A DNA stretch of 64,000 nucleotides from Lineus longissimus (GCF_910592395.1 NC_088326.1:3849001-3913000), one strand, 5' to 3'; positions 23,776-36,225 are shown, counted from the stretch's first letter. The notes: a model not told the origin generated them from the sequence alone. Numbers and translations: made by a program.

Positions 23776-26700
23776 TCATTTGATATCATAATGAGTCAGT
23801 ATCCCCCAATGATCACTCGGGAATCTCTTACAAGCTGGAACCCTCTCAAGTCCAACGAGTTCAAAATAAACCGGCTTCACACACATGGGATCACTTGAAC
23901 GTATGTAGATTCGATCGAACCGTAACTTTGGCTTGAATTTCCCGTCCATGCCAAGATTATCATTTCTTTGCTGATCCCAGGTAAACTGAGCCATTCTCCG
24001 CTTCCCCGTCAATTCCCAAACATCATGGATATCAGGTGGGGTGCCACCTATTGACTGTAGCTGAAACGAGAAAGGAGCGCTGTAGAACGGCTCATAACAC
24101 AGATCATACTCATGGCACTAAGAAAATGCCATCAAGCCTACTACAAAAGCCTGGCTGCCTGTTACAAGGAAGCTCCTGCCATCGTCAGCTCCAGGCAATA
24201 CCTTGGATTCTGATCGGGAAACATTTGGCCTCGGACCTAGGGGTGGCCCAGGGTCACAGGATAGGAGAAGCTCAGATATATAGGCAGGTGTAAATCCATT
24301 TATTGCTTCGTAGATCAGTAGTATTTTCTTGAATTCTATACGTTCACAGATTGGGGTTATATCTTGTTAACCTGGAAATGTTTGCGAGGCTAACCCCACG
24401 TGATGAGTTCCAATTTTTTGTATGTAACAGACTACCAACATAATCATTCTGCTGACAAAATTAAAGCAAAAGGACTTGTAACCAGGAATTAGTTTTTTCA
24501 ATTTTTCATGGGGTCAACTGAATGCTAACCTCTTTGTCCCTAAGGTTGCAGTCACCTCCAAAAATGACTGTTTGACTAGCGGGAGCATCCTCCATCATTT
24601 TAAATGCCGTTTTCAGTTGTCGAATCCGCTCCTCGGCATGATCTTTGGTACTTTCTAAGTGGGACGTCATCAGCTTGAAGGACTTGCCTTTAACCTTCGC
24701 CTGAAAAATAGACACAGCTTGGAATAGTGGTGATTGATACAAACGCTATGATCCTCTGTTCACTAGATGAGAGAGAAAAACAATAGTTACAACCCAGAAA
24801 TACAATACAGAAATAGGGACAAACACGCAATTGATTGAAAGATGGATTGAAATCAATTGTACCTCGACTACCAGTAGATTTCTCGCCATCATACTGGTGT
24901 AGAATTGAAGGACCTCATGTGATTCACATTCAACTGTTGTACGCCTCAGCAAAATGGCCGTGAAGTACCCCTCATCATTTCCCGGGATCATTAGGTAGTC
25001 GGCCAATGATTCTTTGATCACACGATAAGTATTGGGGACAACCTCTTGCAGAAACACAACATCTGGGTTCTCTCTGAAAAAACAATAAATCTTAGTCCAT
25101 TATAGTCTCTTGATACGGCAACTTATTTCACATGTGGGTGCTGATGAGAATACAGGATTTCTTATATGGCCTTATCATTACTGCAAGCTTAGTTAGTTGA
25201 AAAAGAGCTCGGTTCTCTTTTCGCACAACACCCATCAGTGCCCCCCCCCCCCCAGAAAATAACTACGGTAGAAAAGATAACAAAGTTATGCAACATTTAC
25301 TTTTTGATCAAATCACAAACAGCCTTCGTCCTGGTGAATATGTTATTGGTGTCCAGTCCGTCGATGTTCCAGGACAAAAGACGTATACGATTCCGATCCC
25401 GATCCCGATCCCGATCCCGATTATTCTGTGAGGCACCATGTACAACATCAGGTCGAGTTGCATTTGATGATTGAGCACCGTCTCCTCCAGGATTGAAGGT
25501 CAAGGACACAACCTTGACAGGTCCTGCTGAGCCAGTGGCACCAGACTCGGCGGGTTTTCTGAAAGATTTGGTTTCACTTTAAGAATACACAGATTCATTG
25601 CACCATTACCTTATTTACTGGATGTGGCCATTTCTAAGTTCAGAATCAGATGCATTAGGTGGAAAATGGTTTCTGCAGAGATTCAGCTGAGTGTCTTAAC
25701 TGTAACTCACACATGGTGTATACCAAATTAACACACCACCCTTGAAAAATAGTTTGTTTGATGTGACCCAACCTTCCCTGAGAAAACACCCCCTACTCTA
25801 AAATATTCATATAGGGAGCTGGGAGCCCGGAAAGAAGAAACTGCATGTTTTCATATTTTAGCATTTTTTTCTTCACCTGTGAATGTTTTTAGGATTTCTG
25901 GAAAGACATTTTGTTTTTTGTTGAAATAAAATGATTTCTCTTCCTTCCCACCCGAATATTTTTGGAGAGGTATGTGACATCAAACAAACAATATCTCAAG
26001 GATGGCCTTCGAAAACAAAGAACTTGAATTTGAATCTTTAAAAAAACATACTTAAATACTTCACTCTTGTCTCCTAAAATGAACGGCCCATCTTTCTTAT
26101 CGAATTCTTCAAAGAACATATTGAGGGCATTCTGAAAAATTTGAAATGTCAGGAATGTGACACTGACAGAATATACTTTAAGTGTTGATATTATAAGTGT
26201 TGCAAATTATGTCCCTAAAATTGTTATTTTTGTCTAACTTCAAGAATACAGATTTACACTACAGAAAGCTAAGGTATAGATCTTTACATTTCTGTTGTCA
26301 AATTAAAGGATTTCTTTCCTCAAGACCCTAATTTTCATTTATGATATATTTTTTAGAACAACAATATGCGGTCACTAATACGAAATTTCATTAGATTTCG
26401 ATTCCTCCTTCTCTGTAATTTTGGTGATTTTATATCACTTATCTGATAGTTCGAAGGGCGCCGCCATTATTCATGATCACGTGACCCAAACTAGCAGATG
26501 TGACATTTACGGTGCTGGTTTCATAACCCGGAAGTTCTTTGTTTGTATAGCGCTACCTGAACGCAATAACAATTTCATTTAATCGTCCCACAAAATCATC
26601 GATTTCAACGCTCGAAGATGCCGTATTGTACATGTCTACATGTACCTCCATTTGGCTTGAACTTGAACTAATAGCATTCCGCGAAGTTACTATTAATAGC

Positions 26701-27799
26701 TCACAAGGTCATTTGCATATGATATTGATGACGTTTTAGTCACGTGACAGTCGGACATCGACACTTATTTCTACGCATTTGAGCTTATTTCAAAGTCAAT
26801 TATCTTTGACCCTGCATTGTTTTTAGCATGAGTGATACCATAGAGTCAGAGAGAGAAATATTCAGAACAATTATGTAGTATTTTCAACACTCGGACATGT
26901 GCCAGATTGAATCTAACTGCCCTAGCTAGAAAGCCTGAATCCATTACGAAACCGCATGTTTGTCCGACATTGCCTGTAATTCAGCGATGGGGAAATAGAG
27001 GGCAGCAGCTGCAGTGACGTCATCTTCGCGGAATGCTATTTATAGAACACTTCCTAAATGAAGTGAATGCTAATTTCATGGGTGGGAGTCTGTTCTTTGT
27101 TTTTTAAAAGAAAACAGACTCCCATCCATGATATTGGCTTTCGCTTCATTGTGACGCCATGTTAATGCACGAACAGCAGGTGAAGTGGTTAGTCATGGGG
27201 CAGCGGTAGCGCAGTGGAAGAGAGTCAGCCTCATGATCAGGAGGTCATGAGTTCGACTCCCGGCCGAGTCACTGCTTAGTTCCCCTACTGGTCGAGTTCA
27301 AGTGAGCACCTTCTGGTTGCTCCTTGAAACCCCTGATTGATTTCTGTGGAGACCGGGGTAATAATATGATATCCCAAAGCGCTTTGAGCAGACTATAGTG
27401 TCACGGAATTGCGCTATATAAAAGACTCATTATTTATATATATATATTATTTAGTCGACAAAAGAATCATATGCATAGGCTGTCATCCATCATCTTGTAA
27501 AGAAGCGATGTGGTATGGTGTTAGTTACCACTGGAAGTAGGTCAGCCCTATAGAAATCATTGCAAATAGGAAGCAGAATACTTTGGTCTGCTACATTTGG
27601 TTAAAACAAATTAACACAGTTACTGTAATGTGATAAGAATAGCTTGGTCACCTACCTGCAAATTCCACTTTCTATTTTGCAGGAAATACATGGCAAGTGC
27701 AGAATCCGTTCCAGTTATGCCAGCAAACTCTTGACAAAGTTGCTCGCAAACAGCACCATCCAGGTTGTCATCTGACATTTCTGAGTCTGAACCACTCAT
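23776..27799 (-). CDS. TDP2: Tyrosyl-DNA phosphodiesterase 2, 6 exons
   Basis: Exons in transcript order: 27656-27799, 26052-26131, 25301-25558, 24863-25073, 24530-24700, 23776-24060. Joined phases are continuous and give 382 residues (human TDP2 is 362). Residues about 15-60 form the UBA-like ubiquitin-binding domain. The C-terminal exonuclease/endonuclease/phosphatase domain carries all four TDP2 catalytic signatures: SWNIDGLD (Asn139), FLQE (Glu171), GGDCNLRD (Asp281) and SDHWG (His372). The enzyme removes topoisomerase II remnants by cutting 5'-phosphotyrosyl-DNA bonds in a Mg2+-dependent reaction, mainly in the nucleus. The linker ahead of the catalytic domain has an Arg-Asp run encoded by a hexanucleotide microsatellite. 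The start at the MSGSDSE methionine gives the family-like N terminus; a longer frame upstream lacks similarity. Identity is firm. Confidence 0.95.
25383..25422 (-). repeat. GATCCC hexanucleotide repeat inside TDP2 exon 3
   Basis: Four to five tandem copies of CCGATC encode an alternating Arg-Asp stretch (residues 122-130) directly before the catalytic domain. The unit length keeps the frame, so copy-number change would alter the linker without breaking the gene. Confidence 0.85.
27057..27152. mobile_element. Foldback hairpin (family 3) in TDP2 intron 1
   Basis: GAATGCTAATTTCATGGGTGG pairs with CCATCCATGATATTGGCTTTC around the GGGAGTCTGTTCT/AGACTCCC core. Relatives occur at 29660-29745 and, in part, at 6070-6140. 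Confidence 0.6.
27197..27440 (+). mobile_element. tRNA-derived SINE in TDP2 intron 1
   Basis: The head has a pol III A box (TAGCGCAGTGG, about 27207-27217) and B box (GAGTTCGACTCC, about 27250-27261) in tRNA-like spacing. It is followed by a non-tRNA body ending in AAAGCGCTTTGAG, GCGCTATATAAAA and an AT-rich tail. The head does not close into an intact acceptor stem, so it is not scored as a tRNA gene. It lies antisense to TDP2. Confidence 0.8.
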
Positions 27800-28574
27800 T
27801 ATTGCTTTATGAACACACTGATTTAGTTCATAGGGGAATCTTATGCTTAATTCGTGAGATTTCGGTTGTTTTTTTCGGAGACAAAATATCAAAACCACTC
27901 AAATATGAAATGGGGAATCCCTCTAGCTAGCTCTATCATGACGTCACGATTAAGGAGAACGCCAGTTTTGTGTAAAGTGCAAATTCAATTGAATGAAACG
28001 TTATAGAAGTCTGTTTTGCAGTGTAATGCAAATTTCAAGTAAAAGGTAAGGAGAAAAATATTCTAGCCAAATAATTACTTATTTTTGAGTCATAGAAATA
28101 AAGGTTTAATCAGTTATTGGCAAAGATTGTACACCATTCTCCAAGCGTCGTCAATGGTGATCATTGTTGCCAAGCCTGTCTCACTGTCTCACTGTCTCAC
28201 CGGACCTACTGTCTCTGCCTCAGTTGTCTCGTCCAGTCGCCTCTAACAATGGGAACAATCGTTGGCCAACAATGGTCAATTATTACGCATCTGTTTGACA
28301 CAAATTCACTTCACAGTGTTATGAAAAAAACTATAACGACATCCTTAAAATGTTTTTTTATCGAAACATAACAAGAAGGCTTTTCAATCCATGTTACAAG
28401 CAGCACACTATACACACTGGATCAGTGTGGCAGAGGGACTATGGGACAATTTCAGCGGGTGCATGTAAATTAGACATTTGGCCCGGTGCCCGGGAGATTG
28501 ATTGTACACAAATCCTTCTCGTTCCATTGCAATCATTCCATTATTTATAGAAATCCGACCTGTCATGGAGGACG
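27800..28574. promoter_or_regulatory. Intergenic region between two divergent genes
   Basis: TDP2 runs leftward from 27799 and a small membrane-protein gene runs rightward from 28575. The 775 bp between the two start codons may hold both promoters. I see no TATA box in a convincing position. A short CTGTCTCAC tandem run lies near 28180-28200. Confidence 0.4.
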
Positions 28575-31500
28575 ATGAGACGAAAAAAACTAAATCAAGA
28601 TGAAAAACCTACTGCTACTCCAAAATCAAGACAGAGGTATGCATGAAAATAGTGTCAGTTGTCACTTCTGAAAACACACCTTCTGCGGATCGAAATATAT
28701 TTAGTTACATGCGCGGGGTTGTTAGAAATTGCCGTTTTGAAAAGACCACACTGTTTTCGCCAGTTCCCTAACTCAACAAGTGCAGAACTCGGTATATCAT
28801 GAATGATGAATAGGCCCTACATGAAGCATGTTGGTCTTTTCGACTAAGACGAATCAGTGCCAAAACTGATCAAATGTGTACAAATGTGTACACTCAGAAC
28901 ACGTAAGAAAGAAGGCCTAAGCGGACTTCGTACAATGTCATAAGTCACGGTAACAGTCACTGTGTAACCATTTTCTTCCAGGTAAAGGTAAAGTGCACGA
29001 CGTCGACTGGTCAACGCCCAAATAAACCTCTTCGAAAAGATTGATTCCTTGACATGACGACAGATTGTTAGCCTGATAGGTGGCAACAGCTACTGGTACT
29101 CATTCAGTGACTCCGAGCTATAGACAGGGTGTACATGCACCTGTTTGCACATGCTGGGTTGAGTTAAATTACCCATCCATGATGTACGACTAGAGTGATG
29201 GAGTGAATGTCGAGCAGGGAGGGACCAGGCTGTTGTCCCCGACTCTGTCATGCTGGTCGCAGTACTCAAGTTCCCGTTTAGGATGAACTGGTACCCACAC
29301 TGATTGATCAGAAAGTCTCCCCAATCACTTGGCCCAATGCTTGTTATTTTTACAATTTCAGATCAATTGCCGAAGTTGTTTTGGTGCTTCCCCTCCTGAC
29401 ATTGCTCAGTTTTGTCATGCTTCTTGCCACCATCATATTATTCACCAAACCTGTCTGGTCAAATTATGAAGTAAGTTCTCTCAGGTGTGTTGTCTTACTG
29501 CTTATCTGCATGCCTATGTAAATTACCCAGTTTGATTTAAGGGTTGACCACAGGCACCACCATTTTTTGCTAGAACTTGAAATGGGAAGAGGCGACATCT
29601 GGCATTTTCAAAGCTAACATTAACTTGCCTAGCTACAGCATGTTACATCGTGGTTTGCCAATCAAAATGAAATAAATGCCAATTTCAAGGGTGGGGGTCA
29701 ATTCTTTGTTTTCCCTTGAAATTGGCATTCACTTAATTATCACGGAGTTCTTATTGGTCTAATTTTTCAAGTTCTAGCCAAAATAATTCTCAACGTGGGC
29801 ATGTGGACTACCAAAAACAAGGCACAGTTACTGCCGCTCATGACAATGCAAGCTCTGGAAATTCAAGACAGTGAGACTGGAAATCTCTTTGAACCATGCT
29901 GGGTGTGCTGTCTCCCAATTTTAAGAGCTACAGAATTTCACCCAGTGTGTTGGAGTTCGGAGTTCATGAGTTTGCTATGATTTATACGGTGGCCTGTAAG
30001 GAACACATGTATATTTGTATTGTACATTCATATCTATCTAATCGTACAAACGCATTTTATTGATTCTTTTAATAAATCATGATGGTATAATCAAACTTTC
30101 AGTTTCTTCAACTGTGTATTTTGGGCTGACATGAATGGTATTTTGGTTAGCTCATCCCAGTCTTTAACTTGAAAATTACCCTATCTCCATCATGTGGATT
30201 TGTTCCTGATAGTGTTAATGTTATTCTCTGGAATGGCGGGGGGGTCTCCATTTGTTTATTCTGAGAAAGTTAAAAGGGCAGGCAAATGCCCCCCCTCCCC
30301 CCAACTCCACATAAGTCTAATCTGAATAAAATAATTGCCAGCTATAGGCCTATGTTAGATATCATGTTTTTTCCCTCTGCTTATCAAAAACTTTGAAATT
30401 CTTTGAATATGCCATAAATGCCTAATAGGCCGCCGTATAATTTTTTAAATGACTGGTGACTTGCGAAATAAAAAGACTATATATCCACACTCCATCAATC
30501 CATAATGTACATTTGATTGTAATGTAAATGTATGCTCTGTTCTCTATTTGATTTGCAGCCCCTGAATGACCATCATGTGATGTTGTGGGACACATTCTGT
30601 GGATTCGACTGTGATATAACGCCAGCTGATGTGACTGTCAACACTTCACTTTTTGTTTTATGACCACGGTTTCCAAAGCTTAGAGTTGCCATGGTTACCA
30701 TACATACAGTAACCGTAGTTACCACGCTTACATTTTTTAATTTCCCAAATTAAGTCTCTAAACCATTTTGTCTCTACATACTTCTGCTGTAGCCCTTTAA
30801 AGGGACAATATAGGCAGCAGCTAGGCAGGCAAGATGAAGTTACAAGAAGTCACCAATAGGGGTCTCTCACATATCACAGTACCTCGAAATGATTCTCGCT
30901 TGTATGAGTCACCTGGAGATGGCCAATTAGCCCCTCTGCTCCTGCCTATAGTCCTCCTTTAAATCTTGAATGTCAAAAAAATTCAAAAATAATCAAATTT
31001 TGAATGTACTGTTATTTATTAGTGAGTAGTTGAGTTTTTGCATGATATGATAACCACTCGGAGCATATTAGAGCCTATTTTTTGGGTTTGTTTAGGCCTT
31101 CATATATTTTTTTAGGGCAGCATACTTTGTGCACTTTTTCTCCACTTGGTTCATTTTTCTGTACCTTTGTAGAAGTGTGGTCTTTTGGTATTGTCAGCAA
31201 CTGGCCTATCCCCCCCTACATCTTTCCTTTAAGATCTTGATCTTTAGGACAGTATTACATAAGAGTTACCCGATCGTCCCCAAGTTCTTGATTATGTAAG
31301 ATCAGATCAGAGGTTGACTTTACGAGGTTACGCTCAGATAGATGGTGCCACTTGAAGCAGATCTGCAGGTGTAGTGATATGAATACTGCTGGTATTTTGT
31401 ACGAAATTCCAAGTCAACTAATTATACGGCGTGCAGAATATGTCAATAAAAAACAGATTGAACACCAAGAACAAATTTTCATGTATGTTGCCATTGGGGT

Positions 31501-33406
31501 AGGCATAATGCATATTGTTTAAAAATGACCACAACCCAATCCTGTTGGAAAAGCATGTTGACTATTGACTGTTATGTACTAGCATAATACCCGTGGCGCG
31601 GGTTGTTTTAGGGTGTTGGCCTACTGTGAGGTTGGGGCATTTGGACGAAATGAAATGATATGTCTGGGGGTTGTGATGTTGTCTAAACTCCACCACTCTT
31701 CAAAGTGGTCTCGAGTTATTTTGACGAACTATTTCGCGAATGGAGAAGAGGCAATGGCGTGAAGTTACGAACTTGGTACAACAAATGCCGCGAGCATAGT
31801 GGGTGGCAGCACCAGACAGAGGAAGTAGTTCGCCTAGGGTTTTTTCGACACCCTCCGCACGGACTCCACTCGTTCAAGAAAACACTCACTTACTTGTTAA
31901 TCTGCAGTGGTTAGCCTGTTTTTATTGCAGTAAAGAAATGTTAATCGGGATTTTATATTATATTTGCCCCGGGTATTCATATAGGGAGCTGTGCGCTACT
32001 TTGCGCCCAGTGCTTTGGTCAGGTGAGGCGGTTTTGTTATTATGTGACGTGTATCACGTGATGAATTCCTATCATACGGTACTTCGAAAAATTAAGAGTG
32101 ATTAACAATGTAAGGTGAAAGAGTACGACCAAAATAAAGGGGGGAAATTGTGGAGATGGATGAATGTTTTAAACATATAGTGGCCCCAATACTTTCCCGG
32201 CTTATTTTCATATAATCCCACACTTTTGTTTTAATAGATGGTCCCATATGCAAATTCAGACCTGCTGGAATGGCCCCTTATGTTAATGAGTATGCCCATA
32301 TATAGAAAGAACAAAAAAAGCTATTTCTCCGAGATCGCTGCAAAGTTTACCCATTTAACCCGGCGAGGACCATCTCCATATCAACCACGACTTTAAGGAA
32401 AAGTTTCGAGCTCATCCGATCTGAACTGACGGAGGCGATGTGTGACAAACTATTTCAGCTCTACGTCCATTGTTGTAGTGATTTTACATATTTCATGGAC
32501 ATTGCACCATTCCCTCCTTGTGCTTGACACAAACATGCATTGTTAGGCTGGGATTACATACTAAGAGTTGACGTTGTCACTTGTGACAAACAGGCTACAT
32601 TAGATTCACAAGAGCCAGTTATGCTAGCAGGGCTATTATTTTGCTTCAGCCCTGGGTAGTCAACTATTTTGGATCTGCAAAGATATTTGAATAATAAAGT
32701 ATCATATTAACAAGAAAATTCACAAGAGAAGTTGCGCACCCTTTGGACAGCTCCCGCTTTGACTTCATCTCCGAGGTCGAATTACAGTTCCCTGGTGTAT
32801 ATACAGTAGAACCTCTCTATTGAGGACATCCCTGGGACTGATAATGGCTGTCCTTAATAGAGAGGTGTCCTGATTAGAGAGGTCAAACTGAATGGGAAAC
32901 AACATTTTGGGACCAAAGCTAGTGTCCTTAATAAAGAGTGTTCGTTAAGGGAGGTTCCACTATATTTGATTTAATTCGAGATGAAACGAAAGAGTGAAAG
33001 AATCCATTTCGCCCGTCTAATATGCACCAGAACTCTAGTCACCTTTGACCTGTGAGGCCTCCGAACACTATCTTTCCCAATTTTGGAGTTTGACATGGAG
33101 TCACTATAGTTTTACCTTAATAGTTCACAAACGTTTACATGTTGATATTCCACCTGAATCTTTACAATAATATTATGAATTTCTAATTGGACCTGTTAAG
33201 ACATATATAACTTGCAGAATGAAGTTATTATCAAAGTTGTAGGAACGGGCTCTGAAAATTTGTCGGTTAACGGTAGTTTAGTCTGGTACAGTCAGCCAGT
33301 GCCTGAGTGCATCTTGCTTGGACACGGAACGTGCTATGTTTACTCCACGATGACTAAAATGAATTGCCTGGGCCGACCTCTGTATCCTTTGACATGTTTG
33401 AGTTGA
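28575..33406 (+). CDS. Small single-pass membrane protein, alternative 3' exons
   Basis: Exon 1 (28575-28636) encodes a basic N terminus (MRRKKLNQDEK). Exon 2 (29362-29470) encodes a 25-residue hydrophobic segment (LVLPLLTLLSFVMLL onward), ending in KPVWSNYE at phase 0. Two downstream candidates both begin in phase 0 after good acceptors. Exon 3a (30559-30663) ends in a stop and would give a 91-residue protein. Exon 3b (33218-33406) adds 62 residues with three cysteines and a glycosylation site and would give 119. A weak donor inside 3a (about 30630) could also join 3a to 3b. A type II membrane protein with a short cysteine-bearing ectodomain is predicted. I do not recognise the family. An out-of-frame ATG at 28565 overlaps the start. 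Confidence 0.5.
29660..29745. mobile_element. Foldback hairpin (family 3)
   Basis: TGCCAATTTCAAGGG at the left pairs with CCCTTGAAATTGGCA at the right across a short GTGGGGGTCAATTCTTTG loop. Same family as 27057-27152; it lies in intron 2 of the small membrane-protein gene. Confidence 0.7.
30793..30962. mobile_element. MITE with inverted ends CCTTTAAAGG.../...CCTCCTTTAAA
   Basis: The left end (CTTTAAAGGGACAATATAGG) and the right end (CCTATAGTCCTCCTTTAAA) are inverted repeats. Shares ends and a GACCCCTATTGG interior with the copy at 4160-4378. Non-coding. Confidence 0.7.
30963..33217. other. Long intron or intergenic stretch
   Basis: Between the two candidate 3' exons of the small membrane-protein gene. 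Frames at 31705-32105 look random. It holds one pogo/Tc1-like MITE (32811-32972), listed separately. Nothing else was recognised. Confidence 0.5.
32811..32972. mobile_element. MITE with CAGTAGAACCTC termini
   Basis: Begins TATACAGTAGAACCTCTCTA and ends GGGAGGTTCCACTATA, giving terminal inverted repeats flanked by TA. The interior repeats GTCCTTAATAGAGAGG blocks. Short non-coding elements with such ends are typical of the Tc1/mariner/pogo superfamily. A related fragment lies in MOXD1-like intron 3 near 5600-5670. Confidence 0.65.
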
Positions 33407-33699
33407 TTGAATTACAGACTTGCACAAGATTTAGTCGATTTTTAGCATTAATCACTTTTTGACTCTTTACCAATTGTTATAAATATACCTTTAATTGAGT
33501 GTACCGCATTGCATGCACCTGTGAATTTATGAATAAAGTATTTTAAAATTTTCTTGAACGCTTTTTCTTTTTTAGTACTTTGATGACATTTTGAGAAAAA
33601 GTAATATTTTCCCATTCATTGCCAGTTCTTTCCCCTCGAACGCGAATTGCATTGCTATTGAACAGCACTTAGTTTCATTAAAAGCCATATTATGCCTAA

Positions 33700-33905
33700 A
33701 GAATTGCATTGACCCTCCCTCCAGTCGTTGAGTTGGCATGGTAGGTAATTATCCAAAAATCAATGGTTTTTCTACAGTGTTGATACATCCAGTTCACCCT
33801 CTAATCCTTCGGTTGCCATGGTTGGTAGAAATCCACAAAGCAATGGTTTATCTACAATGTGGATGCATCCATGTCACTCTTAGTGATTGGTAATTATCCA
33901 CAAAG
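33700..33905 (+). repeat. Degenerate tandem repeat, about 2.5 units of 80-90 bp
   Basis: Blocks TTGCCATGG(T)TGGTA, ATCCACAAAGCAATGG and ATGTGGATGCATCCA recur two to three times in the same order. Confidence 0.6.
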
Positions 33906-34149
33906 GATACATTAGTGAATCGTATCCGCGCTGTGAAAATACTTGTGATTATTGACCATCGAGGTCTTTGTCATTTCGACGAAATACCATACATTTAGAT
34001 TATCTCTTTCATCTAAAAGGGGTTCGGAGCAGAAAATAATGTATAATTTTCGTTGGTCGATCTTGGTGATATCTTTCAGTGAATTAATTGATAAAAAACT
34101 GCTAATTGAGTTCAAGAAGATTCTCGCCACCCACCCTTTTAAACATAAC

Positions 34150-34360
34150 AAAAACATTGTACATATGGGTATCGTGGAACCAAGAGTGTTACACGTGGGC
34201 AACGTGGAGCCCAGACTCGAATACACCTGCGTACGCAAATGGATGTGTTTGTACACGTGGGCACCGTAGAACACCTGCGTACTTATAGTACGCACATGGA
34301 TGTGTTCGTAGACGTGGGCACCGTGGAACCCAGACTCGAATCCACATGCGTACGTATTCT
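34150..34360 (+). repeat. Degenerate tandem repeat upstream of the GT31 gene
   Basis: Recurring blocks CACGTGGGCA(C/A)CGT, CCCAGACTCGAAT and CACCTGCGTACG, about 75-85 bp apart, two to three copies. A frame of 158 codons on the minus strand runs through it and is judged spurious. Confidence 0.6.
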
Positions 34361-34947
34361 TATATACACTACGCAAAAAGATAGTCATCAGGCCTAATTA
34401 AATCCAAACTGTACACACGCCTACGCAAAATGCCATCCCACTTTGTTGCTAAATAAACAGCCCCTTATAGAATTTGACATCATCAGATAATATTTTTAAC
34501 TCCCTGTTAGAACAGATGCGCAGGGTTGAACGCCGCTATTTACCGATATTGTATCGTGTGATTCAAACTGTTAACGGAATGGCAGATGCATGTGCATCTG
34601 ATCTGATGGGTGTGCAAAATTGTTAACTCAGCCGGTGGAATATGAACCATACTAACCTTCCAGCGATATTGGTTACACCCGTGCCATTGTTTATTCAGTT
34701 GCAGCTCAATGATCGTCCTGTTTAGGGTCCTGGAGGGGCATTTTTATATGAAAAACCAACATATCTTTCATCTCGTACCCAGATTGTCAATTCATAGGGC
34801 CATCGATATTAAAACGGCAATATTACCCAGCTGTCGGCTGTCTTGTCGCTTCCTATTCTATGTTAGTACTGAGTTTCCATCAACAAACTGCCCAAAGGAA
34901 GGTAAAGTTCAGTATGTATAAACGAGTCGTCTGATGGAGAAGCGGAA

Positions 34948-36135
34948 ATGAAGCACTGCTGGCGCTATCTTATTCTCATTTGTGTGACAGGCTATGCTTC
35001 CTTTGCATTTTATTTCAAAAACTACTCGGTGTTGAAAGCTGAATTGCCGAGTCGAGCACATGGAACTGTTGTTATTAGCGGACTGAATGTGTCTGGGAAC
35101 CGAAAAGAAACGTCCGGGCACTGGAGAATCACACAGAAACTAACGACGAAAACAACAGTTGCCAGTCTTACGGCAGCAGACGATGAAATGGGGAACTTGG
35201 CGACCATGAGCGAGGCAAAAGCTGATGACGTTTACGTAAAGTCTATCGCCGTAGCTTACGACGGCATCCTTTCTCCCCCGTCTTGCGAGTATGACAAGCC
35301 ATACCTTCTGCTGGTTGTTTTGAGCAGCACGCGCAATTTTGAACGACGCATGACAATCAGAGACACCATCGGGAAAATTCGACAACATCGGGGGAGGAAC
35401 ATCCGGCTGGCATTCATGACAATGCGGACTAATATACCTGTCATTGAGAAGAAGTTGCAGAGTGAAAGTACGGCGTATCGGGACATCATCCAGGCTAAGT
35501 TCAATGAAGCTTACAGGAATCTAACTTTGAAGACACTGGAGAGTTTCAAATGGACAATAATGAAATGCCCAAGTGCAAAATTCATGTTCAAAGTCGACGA
35601 TGATGTGATTTTCTTTTCGAGAAATATTGTGGATTACTCATTGAAACTGGAGTCGGAGAATAGAACCTTCGTCTATGAGGGAGATTTTGCCAAAAAATAT
35701 GGCCCGTCCCTTCCTTCGAGAGATCCAAAACACAAATGGTACATCTCCGAGCAGGACTTTAATAACAAGACTTTCCCAGGTTATATTCTAGGCTACGCAG
35801 TGCTGTTCTCTCGAGATACTGTCCATGCCCTGTACCGGGCCTCATTCCACGTACCGCGAGTCTTCGGGACTCCCAGGCACAGGTTTCCCATCGAAGACGT
35901 CTTCACGGGCGTCTGCGCGAAGTATTCGCACATCACACCCAGGCAAAGTCCGCAGATTCACCTGAACGTTTCCAAGTTCGAAGGAAAAACTAAAAATGAC
36001 CAATGTGCTGTTTTACAGGAGTTGGCGGTCCATGGCATAGGACAAGCAAAGATGAAACAACTCTTTGATGAATCTGAACATCAGAGGACAAATGGGATTT
36101 GTTTTCTTGGGAATGCACTATCATCGGCAATGTAA
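34948..36135 (+). CDS. GT31 beta-1,3-glycosyltransferase-like, single exon
   Basis: 395 residues. A type II signal anchor lies at about 4-23 (WRYLILICVTGYASFAFYF), followed by a stem to about residue 110 and a GT31 catalytic domain. Visible family landmarks are MTIRDTIG (a degenerate RxxIRxTW), the metal-binding DDD at 217-219 in KVDDDVIFF, FPGYILGYA (matching YPxYxxGxGY) and the IEDVFTGVC motif (E316-D317). Family members sit in the Golgi and add Gal, GlcNAc or GalNAc in beta-1,3 linkage from UDP-sugars; which sugar is used here cannot be read from sequence. The single coding exon is usual for the B3GALT/B3GNT subgroup. From residue 186 onward the gene falls inside duplication unit A, and a 5'-truncated copy lies at 45415-46059. 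An AATAAA near 36380 may be the poly(A) signal. Confidence 0.88.
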   Translation: MKHCWRYLILICVTGYASFAFYFKNYSVLKAELPSRAHGTVVISGLNVSGNRKETSGHWRITQKLTTKTTVASLTAADDEMGNLATMSEAKADDVYVKSIAVAYDGILSPPSCEYDKPYLLLVVLSSTRNFERRMTIRDTIGKIRQHRGRNIRLAFMTMRTNIPVIEKKLQSESTAYRDIIQAKFNEAYRNLTLKTLESFKWTIMKCPSAKFMFKVDDDVIFFSRNIVDYSLKLESENRTFVYEGDFAKKYGPSLPSRDPKHKWYISEQDFNNKTFPGYILGYAVLFSRDTVHALYRASFHVPRVFGTPRHRFPIEDVFTGVCAKYSHITPRQSPQIHLNVSKFEGKTKNDQCAVLQELAVHGIGQAKMKQLFDESEHQRTNGICFLGNALSSAM

Positions 36136-36225
36136 TTTGCCCTTCTAAACGCCACTTGCTGTCATCACCTTGTTAAAGTTCACGTAGGAATCGGCGTTTT
36201 TTATTTTCGATGCAAAATCGTGTCC

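Noticed and set aside
27197-27270. tRNA gene
   Set aside because: A and B boxes are present, but no closed acceptor stem is seen and the sequence continues into a SINE body with a GCGCTATATAAAA tail.
31705-32105. Two overlapping frames of 69 and 100 codons
   Set aside because: No domain, no conserved pattern, no splice support; low information content.
33912-34388. 158-codon minus-strand frame upstream of the GT31 gene
   Set aside because: Runs through a degenerate tandem repeat; periodic residues reflect the DNA repeat.
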